From contig QLIY01000712.1 of assembly GCA_003260075.1 (NCBI GenBank), forward strand, positions 16,438 to 80,437: a stretch of 64,000 nucleotides of DNA, read 5' to 3'. The translations under genes were made by a program, and so were the position numbers. A model generated the notes under the pieces. The model made no database searches. It had not been told where the DNA came from and worked only from the letters and a program-made list of their open reading frames with translations. The stretch is from Phallusia mammillata. Lineage: Eukaryota > Chordata > Ascidiacea > Phlebobranchia > Ascidiidae. Positions 37,601 to 52,600 of the stretch are shown piece after piece; the first letter of the stretch is position 1, and each line of letters opens with the position of its first letter.

Positions 37601-40600
37601 GCCGACGAGTGTCAGCAGCAAACGTTCCAATGTGACCCTAACTCGTTTTGCGTCAACACGATTGGCAGCTATAACTGTACTTGCAATGAAGGGTTCAGGT
37701 GATTACCAATTCATGTTTACATAAAGTAATGTTTGTATTAGAGCTAAAAACAAACACACGCATTTGCAATTATACATGTAACAAAAATAAAACCTGCTTT
37801 TTATATGAGTTGCATATTTGTGGCATACCACAAATAGATGGGTGATCGTACGTTTGTTGACTACATAAGGCATACAATACGAGTATATTTTTGTTAGGGG
37901 CGTATAGTCACAACAATAAGCGGCGGCAATATACAAAACGATTGTTCAATCTCAATGGAGCGAGTGTTACCAAATTATACAAAGGCTTTTATTAGTAATT
38001 GGTTTTACCTCATTTTTTTCATCTGCTCTTTGTTTTGCAGGGGTAATGGAAGAGTCAAATGCTATGCTCTGAGGTTGCTCCCATACGGACCTGACGAGTT
38101 GGATCAGCTTTTAGAGATCGGTGATGATGTGGCATCTCCCGTAATTAAGTAGGAATGGGTTTTGTTGGCAGATATTTATAAGTGTGTCAGTGAGCGTGTG
38201 ATTTATGTTGCTGAAAACCGAAGCTGTGTTTAGTATACCCAAACACAAAGGTCGGGTGGCCTGGTGCTGGTCCGTGAAGTATTTGCAACGTGGCAACGCA
38301 GAAAAACATGTCGCACTTCAACTGTGACTTGTGGTGACAGATTCATATTGTAATAAAGAAAACCTTTATTAGGCTACTTTGCCGAAACATGCCTTTTCTA
38401 AATTGCTTGTATTGCATTTAAAAGAGTTTGTCGATTCATGCCCATAAAGTCAAGTAACATGTTTAACAACATGAATTCGATGCCATTACCAATACTAATA
38501 TATATATATACGTATTTTTAGTTTCACATGCAAAAAAAGACATAACTGAGTGTTATAAGAATGAAAGAGATATGACGTTTTGGACTTGACCTAATGTCAA
38601 ACAGCTCGAAAACGCCTTGTTCAAGTCCAATTGTCTATTGTGTTTGTTGTCTTTTTCTGAAGCTTTAATGTATGGGGCCTGTCAATAAACTTTCGGGCCA
38701 AAACGGGCTTCTCAAAAACGATTTGGGTTCGGGCCGGGTTTCGGGCTTGTACTTTCGGGTAGCCGGGTTCGGGTTTCAATTTTAGGCCCGTTTACAACTC
38801 TGGGCTTGTGGGCTTCTTTGTTAGGTATAGTGCATTTGATGCCCTTTTACGTATAATATGTCATCGTAGTAGACAAAAACATAGATAGGTAGATATAAAA
38901 CAAATAAAACCGGTCGTAAAAAATTAGCAGCGATATTATCTGTTTTTAAGAAGTCTGGGGGATTTAACCTGGCGCACAATTGGTCATAAACAAAATGAGC
39001 TGCAGTATTTACAAGTATCCCTTGATTTTAGATTTACCGACAAAATTGTTAAAGTGAATTTAACGTTGTTTTGCAGACCTTCGTTTCGAATTCCGTTTGG
39101 AGTAGGAACATTCGGAGATATTCACATTATATCAAACGGTCTGATTTCACTTGGACCTGGTTCATGGTTTGTTCGTTATCTTTACCGTCCTTGGTATGAC
39201 GGATTCAGTTGGTACGATGTTGCGTTGGTCGCTCCATTTTGGGATGACTTTCATCCACATGAAGACAACAACGGCAGAGTCTACTATCAGGTTATTCATT
39301 TTTACACAACACAAGCACAGTTTGTCAATATCGTGTAGTGGCATGTTTTTGTATCTGAAATATGAGTTTAATCGCACCATCAGTATAAAAATAATTTGCG
39401 TACAAAGTCCGGTGCTAGACAGAAACCTTCACTTAAGATTTCTATATTGTGTCTGTTTGTTTAATTAAACTGTTGTTCATTGCGAAGTTACTTTATTCAT
39501 GTGGTATTTCCCGAAGATGTTGTTTTGCGCACAATTTTGCTTTCCCCCTTAGGTTTACGATAAGGGGATATCGAGCTTGACCAATCAAAGCGAGGCTCTA
39601 GTGCAACAAGTCGCCGACAGAGTCAATACCCAATTCCAACGCACGGACTTTGATCCGTTTTTCGTGCTGAAAGCAACTTGGAGTGAGGTGGTTATGTATT
39701 ACGAGGCATACAACCGAGATTACGTAAGTGTTTAACTGCAACTGCAACCGATTTTGAAGGTAAACTGTTTACCTATGATTCATAACTTGTTATGTTAAAA
39801 ACAGGCACTGCGAAACTTATACTACATTTTGTTAGGGTTGTACACACAGTGCGCCAATTCACTCCCTGGTGAGCTTGCGCTTCATAACACAGTGTAGCTG
39901 CATCGCGCTTATACATAAACCACCAATTATGCTATACCAGAGTTGCAAGTCGGGCCGGGCTTTTCGGGCCGGGTTCGGGCTTAGNTTATAAAGCATTTTC
40001 TTAAAAAAATGACTGTCTAAGTTTTATAAAATATACCCTAAAGAATTCCTACAATTAAAAGCTAAAAACGTTTTGGGGGGGGGGAAGTGTCTTTACTTTC
40101 TGCACAGTGTGCTTTTCAAACAAATTCCAAAATATGGAAACTACTTTAACAGACTTTTAAGGTTAAGCTGCAGACTTTTGAACAAAAACAGTAGGCTACT
40201 ACGAAAAAAACATATCTGAGTGCTGTATAAAGCCAATGAAGTGATTTACTATGTCTTGTATTAGGTTTTCTAAAACAGAAGCTGTAGACCAGGGGTTCCC
40301 AACCTTTTTACAATCTCGTACCACTTGGACGCTCTGCACTGCCACGCGTACCACCATAGAGAACTAATGTGCTCTATGCATGGTACCACTTCTTGCAGCA
40401 CAACTAATTTGTTCGAATCATATTTCATTCAACGCTATTTGAAGCTTAAGCTAAAAAACAGTAGATAATATCTCTCAAGAGCAATCATTTGACATAATTA
40501 ACGCCAACTGTGCCACAGCGTTGTACGGCTTTTTATAGCAAGTAGCAACTATGCTTTTGTTGACAATTGACATGACCTGTATTTTAAAGATCGTAATGAT

Positions 40601-43600
40601 ACGAAACAACAGGAATAGTTACGTAACAATGACAATAGGCCTGGGGAATGTTGTTTTTCTGTAAACAAAACCAGATACGTGTACCACAGGTTGGGAACCC
40701 CTGCTGTAGACAGTGAAAATTTCGGCCTATAAGGTCTCATCAATGCAGCTGATGACAAGACATAGGCCATATTGGCTAGTGTAGCCATCTAATAGCCTCC
40801 AGTTTGTAGGAAGTAACAGGCTTGTCTCGCCAAATCGGTTCAGTGCCACAATTATAAAGCATTTTCTTAAAAAAATGACTGTCTAAGTTTTATAAAATAT
40901 ACCCTAAAGAATTCCTACAATTAAAAGCTAAAAACGTTTTAATGGCTCTACATACATTAAACAATAAACCCNCTATTAACTAAAAAACTTCAAAACAGAC
41001 ACGGATTTGTCGCCAGCGGCTTTTAAAAAGCAGCTGTTTACCACACACATCATATAAAACTTCAGGCGACGTGCAGTGTTAGTCATGCGTAACAAACATT
41101 CGCAGGATAATAAAAGAAACGGGAGGAAAAGAGGAGCTGGACTACCATGTTAGTATACTATGGTTTCACCACAATGTTGTGTGTGACGTTACAAACCGTT
41201 GCAATGCGTTGGGTAATTGTGAAGTCAATTATTTTACACGTGTTGAAGTAAGCTTTAGTTAGACTTCATATAAAAAAATGTTGAAATATCGCTGTAAGAT
41301 TTCTTGCCTCTAGCGGCGCAAACTGTTATGTACGGGTGCCAGGAAGATCGTCCTGGCATTGATATTGACGCAACAATGTCGTTGTGACGTCAAATCCATT
41401 GTGATGCAATTACCTTGTGCAAGACCGCATGGTTTGCGATAATTGGTGTCTGCTGTATATGTGCTGACCGCATGAAAGTGGTTGTGATATAACTAACGGA
41501 TATCTGCTTCTCTTTGTAATAATGGAAAGTTTACTGCAAATGTGCAAACTGTTGACCTGTGTCAAACCTTGAGTTGTATCTGAGTGAATTGGACCTGTGA
41601 ACTTTGCGCTGAGCATCGTATTATTGCAACCTGATTAATGTACTGTGGGCAAGATTCGGTCGGCATCGATCTGTGCGACGAAGTGGCTTGNTAACACGTC
41701 TCTGGCTTTGACCTAATGCCCACCCTACTCTAAAACGTATTGTTTACCTCATTGTCTACTATTGTTCATTGTGTTTGTTGTCTTTCCCTTTTTTTTTCTT
41801 TCTTATCCTTTGCGGCAAGGCTTTCGTGGATAGGCCTGTCAATCAAAATTTCGGGCCTAAACGGGCTTCTCAAAAACGTTTCGGGTTCGGGCCGGGCTTC
41901 GGGCTTATACTTCCGGGTTCGGGCTCATATTTCGGGCCCGCTTGCAACTCTGTGCTATACGCTAATTGTTTGCTCCATTACGTGTTAACGTTGCGCACTT
42001 CTTTTTGCCTAGGTGTTTGTGCAATTGTGTCTTCGCTATGTTCTTTCCCGAAATGAAAAAACTCAATTCAGTTGTATTCATATGAATTTTTTTGTGACAC
42101 TGGTAAATTCTCCGTTTTTTCTGCAGCCTAGTACTTTCCAAGCAATTATTGCAAGTGATTTAACCGACACTTACCTCATTTTCAACTACCAAGAGGACGA
42201 AATGTTGTGGGACACCAACAGACGATATTACTATGGAAACAATGCTCTCATCGGATACATATTTGATTCCACCACCGAATATGTGGAAGTGCAGGGAAAC
42301 TACAGACCTGATCAACGAGAACAAACCGGAGGTATGTTTTACGTTTCAGATAACGTTAACGCCTAAATTCCATGTATAAGCCGCCTGGGTATAACAAAAC
42401 TTCTGCATAATTCGTAATACATTTACCAATGTACGTGTTTGTATCAAAGCAAAAAAAACTCTACAAACAAAACTTAACACATAACAAGGTTGGACTAGTT
42501 ACTCAAAGTATTTTAATAGGGACCACCAAAAACTGTTTGGTTGTCAATGTAACGTTCGGTTTAGACCAATTTACAAAAAAAAGTTCGGTTTAAACCAATT
42601 TACAAAAAAAGTAACGTGTCGGTGGCAAAAAATTTGCATTGTACCAGGCAATAATAAAATTGCTTTCTGTTTGGTAAGCACTAGATGACTTTTATGATAT
42701 TTTTCTTGTTTTTTAGGCGGACCCTCGGGACAATATTTTTATCAGGTTGCAACTCACTTGACGGAAGAACAGGAGTCTGCGGCTAGAACGGGTTGTTGGA
42801 GATGGGTACAAAACGAAATGGCCAATCCATGGACCCCGGAAACGGATCCCTGTCCTTGTAACCTATTCCAAGCTATCGTGGACAGACGATTCACGCTGGC
42901 TATCGACGTATGGCTGTACTGGGGTGATCTAATCAACCAGTGGTATGGGAGAGATGTTTACCGAACAGGCGATCTCGCCGAATGGGACTACGAAGAAGGT
43001 ACGCTTTAATTACCATTGTATTTTGGGTAAATTACGTGGTCTTTTTTTGTTCCCTGTTTACTCTTGTTGTTGGTAAACCGAGGACCTTGCAAAATAGTAG
43101 TGTCATAGAATTATCTTTGCAGGGAAAATGACCAGTGTTTATCAGAGGGTCATCAAAGATTTAAAACTGTATTTGAATTTTTTGTTCTGATTAATAGGTG
43201 AAATTACCATTGTACGTTACGTTTAAAACCGACTTAAAGGCACGTTGTTGAAAACATAACGTACTTGTTTTTGCAGTGGGAAGATACAACTGTTACCAGG
43301 AAAGATTCGACAACACAGGACCTCGCTGTTGTTACTCACCACGGGAGGAGCAAATTTTCTCTTCGTGGTTTAATGGACTAACCCAGAGTCCTCTTACTTC
43401 CGGGCCTTTCGCGAGTCGCTACGAGCGTTATCAAATACCAATCAATGAAAGGAATCCTCGTTGGAGCAATGTGCTTTGGAGAGATGCGCAACTGTTTGCT
43501 GAACAATACAACCGTTCGATTGGTAGGTTTCCAAAAAATGTTCTTTTTTACATTTTGATGTATTCTCTAAATACATGGTATAATGTGGTGATTTTGATGT

Positions 43601-46600
43601 GTCTGCGTGTTAATTACGATTTAATTTTTTTTGCAGAATACGATCTCGTTCCGCGGCGACAATGTTGTGCTGAAAGTAACGACCAAACCTTGTGCGACTT
43701 GTACCAATCATTGCGACCAGCAGCCAATTGCACTGGTTATGTACCAAGGCGACTTTGTAAGTATTTGAAAACCAAATATTTACAAAAATATATTTTCATT
43801 TAAGCTAATCCAGGAGTTTCAAAACCTAACCAATAAAAGTTTATAATCTTGCAAGTAAGAATAAATTTAAATCAAACAAATAGCTTAGGAAAAGCAAAAT
43901 TCACCTTTCGTTTGCAAAAGATTGCACCCGTCTATCTTTACGTTACGCCCCCCCCCCTAAAAGTTTATAATCTTGCAAGTACGAATAAATTTAAATCAAA
44001 CAAATAGCTTAGGAAAAGCAAAATTCTCCTTTCGTTTGCAAAAGATTGCACCCGTCTATCTTTACGTTACAAACGTATAGTAAGTGTAAATTTTACCTTT
44101 TTCCTTTTTAGCATTTTTCTGGGGCGACCCACACATTACAACCATTGACGGGGTGTTGTACAGTTTTAATGGACTCGGCGAATATCACATGGTCTATGCG
44201 CCCAACGTATTTGCGTTGCAAGCACGTACTCAAAAGGCCGTGAAAGATGACGGCAGCGACTCTGATGCCACTGTGTTTGTTGCTTTTGCGGCGAAAGATC
44301 TCGCCGCAACAACTTCAGGAACGGTAAGATTGGGGTTGTATTAAATTGTTAAGATTCCGGTTTAAAATATTTGCATTTTTCTGTTACGTATAAGGTCAGA
44401 ATAAGTTTCATTTAAGTACCCCATAAAGATCTCAATAGGAGCACATAACTTCGTGGGTTTCTTTAGGGTCCCCAACTTCTTGATATTCTTAGCGGTTGTT
44501 ACTCTGTCTTCACAATATTATTATAGTTTTGTTTGACGTTTATCGTCGCCCGGCACCAATGTTTGTTCAAAAACAACACTGGAACGCACCAGAAGAGAAA
44601 TTAATCAGCCTACTTTTGTTTGTTGTACATTCCCTGTAACCAGGTGTGACTAAAGACCAACTCCTTTCACTGATGTTGTCGAATAAAACAATGATTTTGT
44701 TTTTGCATCGCAGGCTCAATTCGAGGTGGACTTTAAAAACCGTCTCGGCAATGTAGTAATTGTGAAAGTTAACGGAGAAGTGGTGGCAAACATTTCCGAC
44801 AGTGAGTACTAATTAGAGTAGCAGTGCCTGGTATGGGTGTGTATTTTGTCATTCTTCGCGCGCACACGCTGGCGTATACATTTGTTACTGATGAAAGGTG
44901 ATACACCCCGGCACCTGTCAGTCGAAGAAATAATCTGACAACACGTGCATGGTTAAACTTTGAACCTACATTTCGCTTTTTTACATTTTTTTTACATTTT
45001 TTGTATTTGTAATCAGTTGGATTTGTCAGCTGTCAGATTTCCTTGTGAGCTGTTTATTTTTAAAAGTAGGTCTTGTTGATGATTTTTTCCCATTTATAAT
45101 GTTTTTTTTTATTGAAGGACCCTGTAGACTAAGTGCACTAAAGTAAAAAAGTGAAATCAAAACGTTTTTTGTAAAGTGTTATTTGTATTTACAATTGTTT
45201 GGAAAACTTCCCCAAGCCCCAAACCCTGTCCCATTAATCCAATTCTGTAAGTTAAAAATGTATTTAAACTGTGTAGTGGACACGACCGTTGAAGAAGTGA
45301 GCCTAAGTTTGGTGAACGGAACCTACACAGCAACCTTTCCTTCATCTCAGTCGCTTTCCATATCTGCAAACAACTTTCTTCTTTCCATGCAATTCACAGG
45401 CGACACCGATTCCATGCAAGACGTTTCTAAGGGATTGATGGGTATTTTGCAGAAAATGGTTGGGTGTTCATTTTACAACAATACAATAGTTTTTTTACCA
45501 CTAACCTGTGATTGGTTTTAATGTTAGTAAGTTTCATGTTTAATATCAACATTGCTATCATCCATCAGTAACATTTATCATCGCTTCGTTTTACGGGAAC
45601 GATTAAACAACACAAAAGGGAAAACACAATAAAATTTCAAGAACATGTTTGTTTAGTTTCAAATTTTATTTCTTTGTGCATTCGTCAGGTTTCTGGGACG
45701 GAAATAATCTGAACGATTTTGAAATGAGGAACGGTACCACCTTGGATTGGAACGATTTGCAACCACAAGCAAATACAGACATTTTAGCCGGAACCTTGAA
45801 CGAAAGATTGATATACCCGTTTGGCCAATCATGTAAATATGAACATATACTTAACGTTTAACACTTATCCTTTAAATTGCTCAACTGAATAGGTGTTCAT
45901 AGCTTAACTGTAGAGGTTGTTCCTGAAAACTAAAACAATAAAATGAACACAGTGAACTACTCAGTAGGCAAAAACATACTTGTTCCTTTTTGTGAAAATA
46001 ATTTCCCAAAACTATTTTGTGGCCGTAAAAGTATTTATTTTTTATATACCAGGGAAATTGCTTAACGAAGATGAGAGTTACTTCAACTACTCTGGTACTG
46101 GTGATGACACTTTTGCTGGTCATAACCCCGAAAATGCTCCCGAACCTCCCTTTCTCGAAGATTTGGTTGCAGATCAGAGGGGTGAGGATCATTTTATGGA
46201 GGTTCAAGCCAACTGCACTGTGGACAGTGTGCTTTCAACTACTTGCCTGTACGACGTACTGACGACCAATCGCAGCGTCATCGGCCAGAGTACATTGTCC
46301 GATGCCAGCAGCTCTTCACAAGTTTCAAGAACGAATGGTTTGTTTCCACTGATCATTATTTTGTAGTTTGTAATACGTTTCATAATATAATCGAAATTAG
46401 TAGAGCTAAATACATATTTGAGTATTAAAATTTTTTTAGAGCTCTTTTTTGAGTTGAAATTATCTATTTCAAAATCCCCTTATCTGTGCATTTCTGGTGT
46501 GTGCTTAACAATTGTAATTAAAGAGAAACAATATTTATAAATCGTCTGGTTTAAACACTTTTTACGGACTAATGTTTAGGCCTTAGGAGAAACGTTACAC

Positions 46601-49600
46601 GATCTGACAATGTAAAACTGTTGTCAATACTATATTAACCGAAACTTGTGCACGATACAGCAAACACACCACCTGTGCTTGCTGTTGAAACAACTGATAG
46701 CATCGTGTTAGTGAATGGCAAACATACCTTGATGGCACGGATTAACGAAACTTTCACTTTCACCATGACGGCAACAGATGTCGAGAATCATGACGTCACC
46801 TATTCTTTGGCGACAAACAACGCGATCTCCGGAATCGAAATAAACGAAAGTAATATTTTTTAACTTGTTGCATATTTTGGTGTGGATTTACCATTTTTTG
46901 CTAAATACAAAAAATTAGGCCTATAAGTTGGTGAAATGCTGCAGAAATGTAACTGGGTGTGCAGACAGACTCGAATCCAGCCTGTTTTTATCCAAATATA
47001 AATTTATGGCGTCATAAGGTGATTGATAAAGTTCTCGAAAACACGCATGCTATGACGTCATTTCTCAGGTGATAGGTAATATTCGGAATTAAGTTGTAGA
47101 AAAATTTATTATTACCGAACAACGATTTTGTTAAAAACTCTATAAAGCAGGAGCATGTCTAAACGTAGATTTTTATCCTGACAGCTACAGAAGTTAAAGG
47201 GACATAAACCCGAGTCAAACCCGAAAAGCCCCGCCCAACACACAACCATGCATGTTGTGGCATATTTCCAGTTGTTTTGTTTCCAAACAAAATCCATTCC
47301 GCATTGTAAACGCGACATCTTTATCTTGCCAACAAGGGCACAACGTCAGAAAACTTGGTTTAAAATTACGAACTGTGTTTTTGTTATTCCTTAGCAACTG
47401 GCGAGGTGACTTGGACTCCAACATCTGACCATACAATCAGCAGCAGATCCAATTTCTCACTCTGTGTGATTGGCACCGACTCGGTGGGTGGGGAATCAAT
47501 ATTGAAAATTAATATCAAGCTTTGTATCTGCCAAAATGACGGAGAATGCCTTTACAGCGATGTGGTTGTGGGTAGCGAAAACTACCAGGTAAATGAGTAA
47601 TGTATTCTTAGTTTTATGTGCAATGTTATTGGTATTATTAGTTTTCGGTATTTTAGCCGGTTCATGGAACTTTAAATTATTTTATATATTTATAACTTAT
47701 AAGTTTTTTTGGGTACAACGTAAAATTAATGTTTTACGTTCAATAGCACTGTACTGAAAATCAAACACCAATATAATATTACAAAGACACAGCGTTTTAA
47801 AAATCTTATCTGACTTGATAAGTTTGTGAAACTATCGTTAGTTTATTTTAAAACGCGGAATATAAACATAAAAATAAACTTCAGTCGTGGCAACATTTCT
47901 TGTGTTTAAACACTACTTCAATGATGTTTAAATATGTTTAAAAGCGATTGTTAATAAACAAACCCTGTTTACAGGTTGTCGCCTGCAACTGCACAGAAGC
48001 TTACACTGGTGCGGATTGCGCCGAAGACAGAAACGGTTGTCTTTTATCAGCTTGTTTCAGCAACGTCACTTGCACTGACGTAGCAGCTCCTGAAGTAGGG
48101 GAGATGTGTGGCGATTGTCCAGAGGGCACAACAGGTAAACTAAAAAAAAACTGTATTATTCTAATAACCGTTAACCGTTAGTTTATAAGTTGTTTTTGTG
48201 CCGTTTTCGGCTGAAACTTCCAGCTGTTTATTTTTCTGTTGGAATTGACAAAGTTATAGATTTGTAAGGTAAAATTCGACACTGAACAAAGGATTGCGGA
48301 TACGCATAATTTGTGTTGTCAATGGATGTGGTTGTCGTTGTTTACAACATCCTCATGTCTAACAAAGGTGCCACGTTTGTATCGACAACTTTTGATCATC
48401 AAATTGTACTTTACTTGGAGGTTAAACAATAGCCCAAGTTATTTTAGGGACTATGATATCCATAAATCATGGTTCATTGTAGTTCTTTATTGCACAAGCT
48501 ATTGTGCGTATTATATTTATAAGAACTATAGCAACTTTTGACTGTATTAATTTCTCGTCGAGGGTTGGTACATATTTGTATTTGAAGCCGAACAAAAACA
48601 CTTTTGGTCTTGATGGTCTTGTTTAGACACGTATTGCTACCTTACATACGACCAGTATAACTATTACCCAGGTGACGGTCGCAACTGCACCAACATTGAC
48701 ATGTGTGACCCTAATCCGTGCCAACATAGCTGTATGACACTTTACAACGCATTCACCTGTTCCTGCGATACTGGCTACGTCTTGACAGGCACAACCGACT
48801 GTGCTGATGTAAATGAATGTGATGCAGGAGATCCCTGCACAATGGAACCCAATACTGTTTGTGAAAACACCATGGGAAGCTATAGGTACAGTTAATATGA
48901 TTTTTGGACCTTTGGGTAAAATGCTTTCTTCCTGGAAATGATTTTTGGAATAAGATTTAAATTTAAGCTGTTCAAATGCACCATTTTGGAAATGTTTTTT
49001 ATGTTTGTTGTCTGTTTCAAGACTAAATCGTTGTAATATTAGAATATCCATAAAAGTAGTCAAGATATATCGTTAAGTTAGCCAAATGTTTTTATCTTTA
49101 ACTACAATGCACAGTTGCGTATGCAAAGATGGGTATATGGACATCGCCGGAAATTGCGAAAACATCGACGAATGTGCGGCCGGATCTCATAACTGTTCCT
49201 CAGCAACCACCTCGTGTCAGGATCTCCCTGGATCATTTTCCTGCCCTTGCCTGCAGCACTTTACCAGGTTTTATACATTGTACAATAAGGGCTGATATCA
49301 ACACGGTAAAACAGTAAACGAAAAATCTGTCCATTGTCAAACACAGTTTCTTGAATCAAGTCTTTTAACTTAAGAAAGTGTGGGTTTTCGAAACCCTCCC
49401 CTCTCATTTAAACTTGAAGTCAGCAATGTATAATCATATAATGTTCGGTATTGTTTGTAGATCAGATACCCAGGGCGATGAAACTTCGTGCGTCGATTTA
49501 AACGAATGCGAGGAAGGTTTGCACACGTGTGATAACGTAAGCCAGACGTGCGTGAATGCAGAACCAATGTTCAGTTGCGCTTGCAAGTAAGACCTAAAAT

Positions 49601-52600
49601 TCTTGTACTCTTCTGCAAAGAAATGTATTTAAAATCTTGATCTTGGTTCACAGAACCGGTTTTACGGACATGAGTGGAACTTGTGTTGACATCAAGGAGT
49701 GTGCGGATCCAACACTGAACAACTGCGACCTTACCATATCGCTGTGTGTAGAATCAGAAGGCGGATACAGTTGCTCGTGTTTTGCTGGATATCAGATGGC
49801 GGATGACGGGGTAATATGTGCTACTGTATAGGGAAGTCGTTTCAGGAATGTGAAGCGCAAATATCACCTTACAATAGCGTGTACATTATTTATATTTATT
49901 AAATAAAATTGTAAGACAGTTGGGTCAAAATCCAAATAGAGCTTCGTCGAACCTAATGGTTTATTGCAACCCTAGTCAAGAATTACAAGTTGGGGCGGTT
50001 AAGCGCTGAAATCTAAAGCAGGATTTTCCAAACAACAAACATAGTCAGACACACAAACATGCTACCAAACTGCAAAACAAGAAAGGAAATGAAAGTCCTA
50101 TATGTTTTATGTAGACCTGCGGAGATGTAGACGAATGTACAGACACAACGATCTGTCCTACAGGGTCATCCTGTTTCAACCTGGTCGGCGCTTACGAATG
50201 CCGATGTCAAGCCGGAGTGGAATGTTCATGTAAGTAGCTGTTCTGTTTGTCTTTCATTAAAAATAGTCAGCATGCAAGTCCTTGGCCTAACAAAATGACT
50301 TGAAATAAACTTAATATGGGACGTAAGCTTGGGTCCGGAAGTGTTTCTGCAACTTAAGAGAAACGTACGACTTAATGAAAAAATGATTTACCTTGTAGTT
50401 AATCCCCAACTGGAATCAGTGACGATGCTACAGAGTACACCGACATCTCTGACCATCGTGGTGGACAGTTTTGCTCTTTACGGGGAATATGAGGTAAGTT
50501 ACGCTCTCCGATTTTTTTTCATCGTTACATCAATAACCAAACCTTTAACTATGCTAACAGCTAAAGGCAGTTGAATCGGATGGCACTGAGCATCTAAAAC
50601 TGACCACGGCAACGTTTGCTGTCATCGAAAACCTGAAACCAAACACTGCATACAACGTGACCGCCAGAGTAAAACGACTCAAAAACTCGATTATAGAATT
50701 GAGCAACACGAATTTTAACGACCCGATCCCAGTGAGCACTGGTAAGTAGTTTTTTTGAAGTCATCTGCCTTGTAATGGTAACTAGCTAAAGATTTGCTTC
50801 CAATACAAAAAAGCAGCTCAAGTTTTTTTGCCTCGTTAAGTTAGAGCTATGATCTGAGACCCTAGTTTTAAGCACAATTTAAAAGCAAAGTTTTTGCATC
50901 AAAACTACTTCACAGGTAATGTTCTAATACTCAGCTACCTGTTAAATAACTTTGTTTTTAAGGACCTTTTCTGTTGCTTAGGTGCCATTACTGTCTCCAT
51001 GTCAGTTACCTTGGTTGGCCAGGAATACTCGGACGCATTAGCTGACATTACTTCGCCACAGTCCGTAGCTTTGCGCAACCAATATGAGAGTTTGCTTCAG
51101 TCAGGCCTCACATCAGATGCCGGCGGTTTTACAGTTGTAGTGATTATTGGGTTCAAGTGAGTTAAATATTTGTCAACAATTCTTCTGCGTTTGGCAAAAA
51201 CTGTTTTTTTTTGTTTAAATCGTAAATTTACGTGCGAATTATAGGCACTATGTGCTGTTCGCCTTCTGTGTGTTTTTGCTTCAACATAACCTTTTGTAGA
51301 TCTGGCAGTGTAATAGCTTCTGCTGAAGGATCTCTGAGCACAACAGATCCCTCGCAAACATCAGTTATGGCAGATGGGACAGGCCTTAATGCAGCACAAT
51401 TTTCAGGCTTTAGATCGCGTATGTACAAACTAAAATTGATACGAATATGAAATAATATACTCTTGCAACACTTCGATTTTATACTATCTCACTTACAAAG
51501 TTGTTTGCAAACTAAGTTATTTTGTAAAACAAATATATTATTATTGGTCACTCTTCGACATCTGCTTGACTCTGACGCCCGAAAGTTTCCATGTGAAATG
51601 TATGTGGATCTGATCGGATTTCTTTGTTTACTTAATAATCATTAAAAAAATTAATATACTTATTTTCAAATTTAAATGAAAAAATGCGCGTGGCTGTGCA
51701 GAATCAACTATCAATGTATACAGTATACGAGTTCAAATAAACAAACACGCTTGATGCTGAAAATGTAACAGGATAAAACTATTAACTAATACTTTGGAAT
51801 TTTCGACAGTAACAACGCCCCCAAGTCCAGCCAACATTGCAATCGCAGAGGTTTCAGCATCTGCAATAACGGTTACATTTGACAGTGTAACGAATGCTGT
51901 GCTCTACGTTTTTGAACGTAAGTCTTGTCGTTGTTCTATCTTTTAAATTTAATTTTTGCATGATAACCTTACATGCATGTAAAAATCTGTCTACGTGGAG
52001 AAAAATCTCTGAAAGGTATTTTTCTGTAGTGACCTGCGACGGCCAGACAATTTCTCAATCGTCAACACAGCTCTCTATAACATTTAACAATCTTATGCCG
52101 AATACGATTTGTGCCACTCAGGGTCGGGCTTTGGCAGAAGATGGAACCGATTCTGCCTTTTCTGCATACAGCAGTGCCGTCATCACCTCAACATGTAAAT
52201 AAATCTGATAACAGTAACATAAAAAATTTTTGTTCAAAACCTTGTCTTAATTGTTGAGTTAACATTAAACCACACATTCTGTACTTTTTTAAATTAACTC
52301 TGCTGAAAAAATCTATACAGCACCGGTTGTATCGCAACTCGCCGTGGCCGACATCACCGAAACCACATTGGTCGTGACGTTTGCGTCCGTTGCGCGTGCT
52401 ACAAGTTACCACTTGTCTTCGAGTGGGGTCGTAACGGTTCAACTCCAGCCCGCAGATGTGGTCGATGGAATGCTTCGATATACGGTGTCTGGACTTCAGC
52501 AGGGAACATCTTACGAGTTTAACGTGACTGTGATTGCAAACGATGTCAACGGCGTAGAGAGAACCGCCTTTGGCCAGATTTCCGGCACCACAACCGGTAA

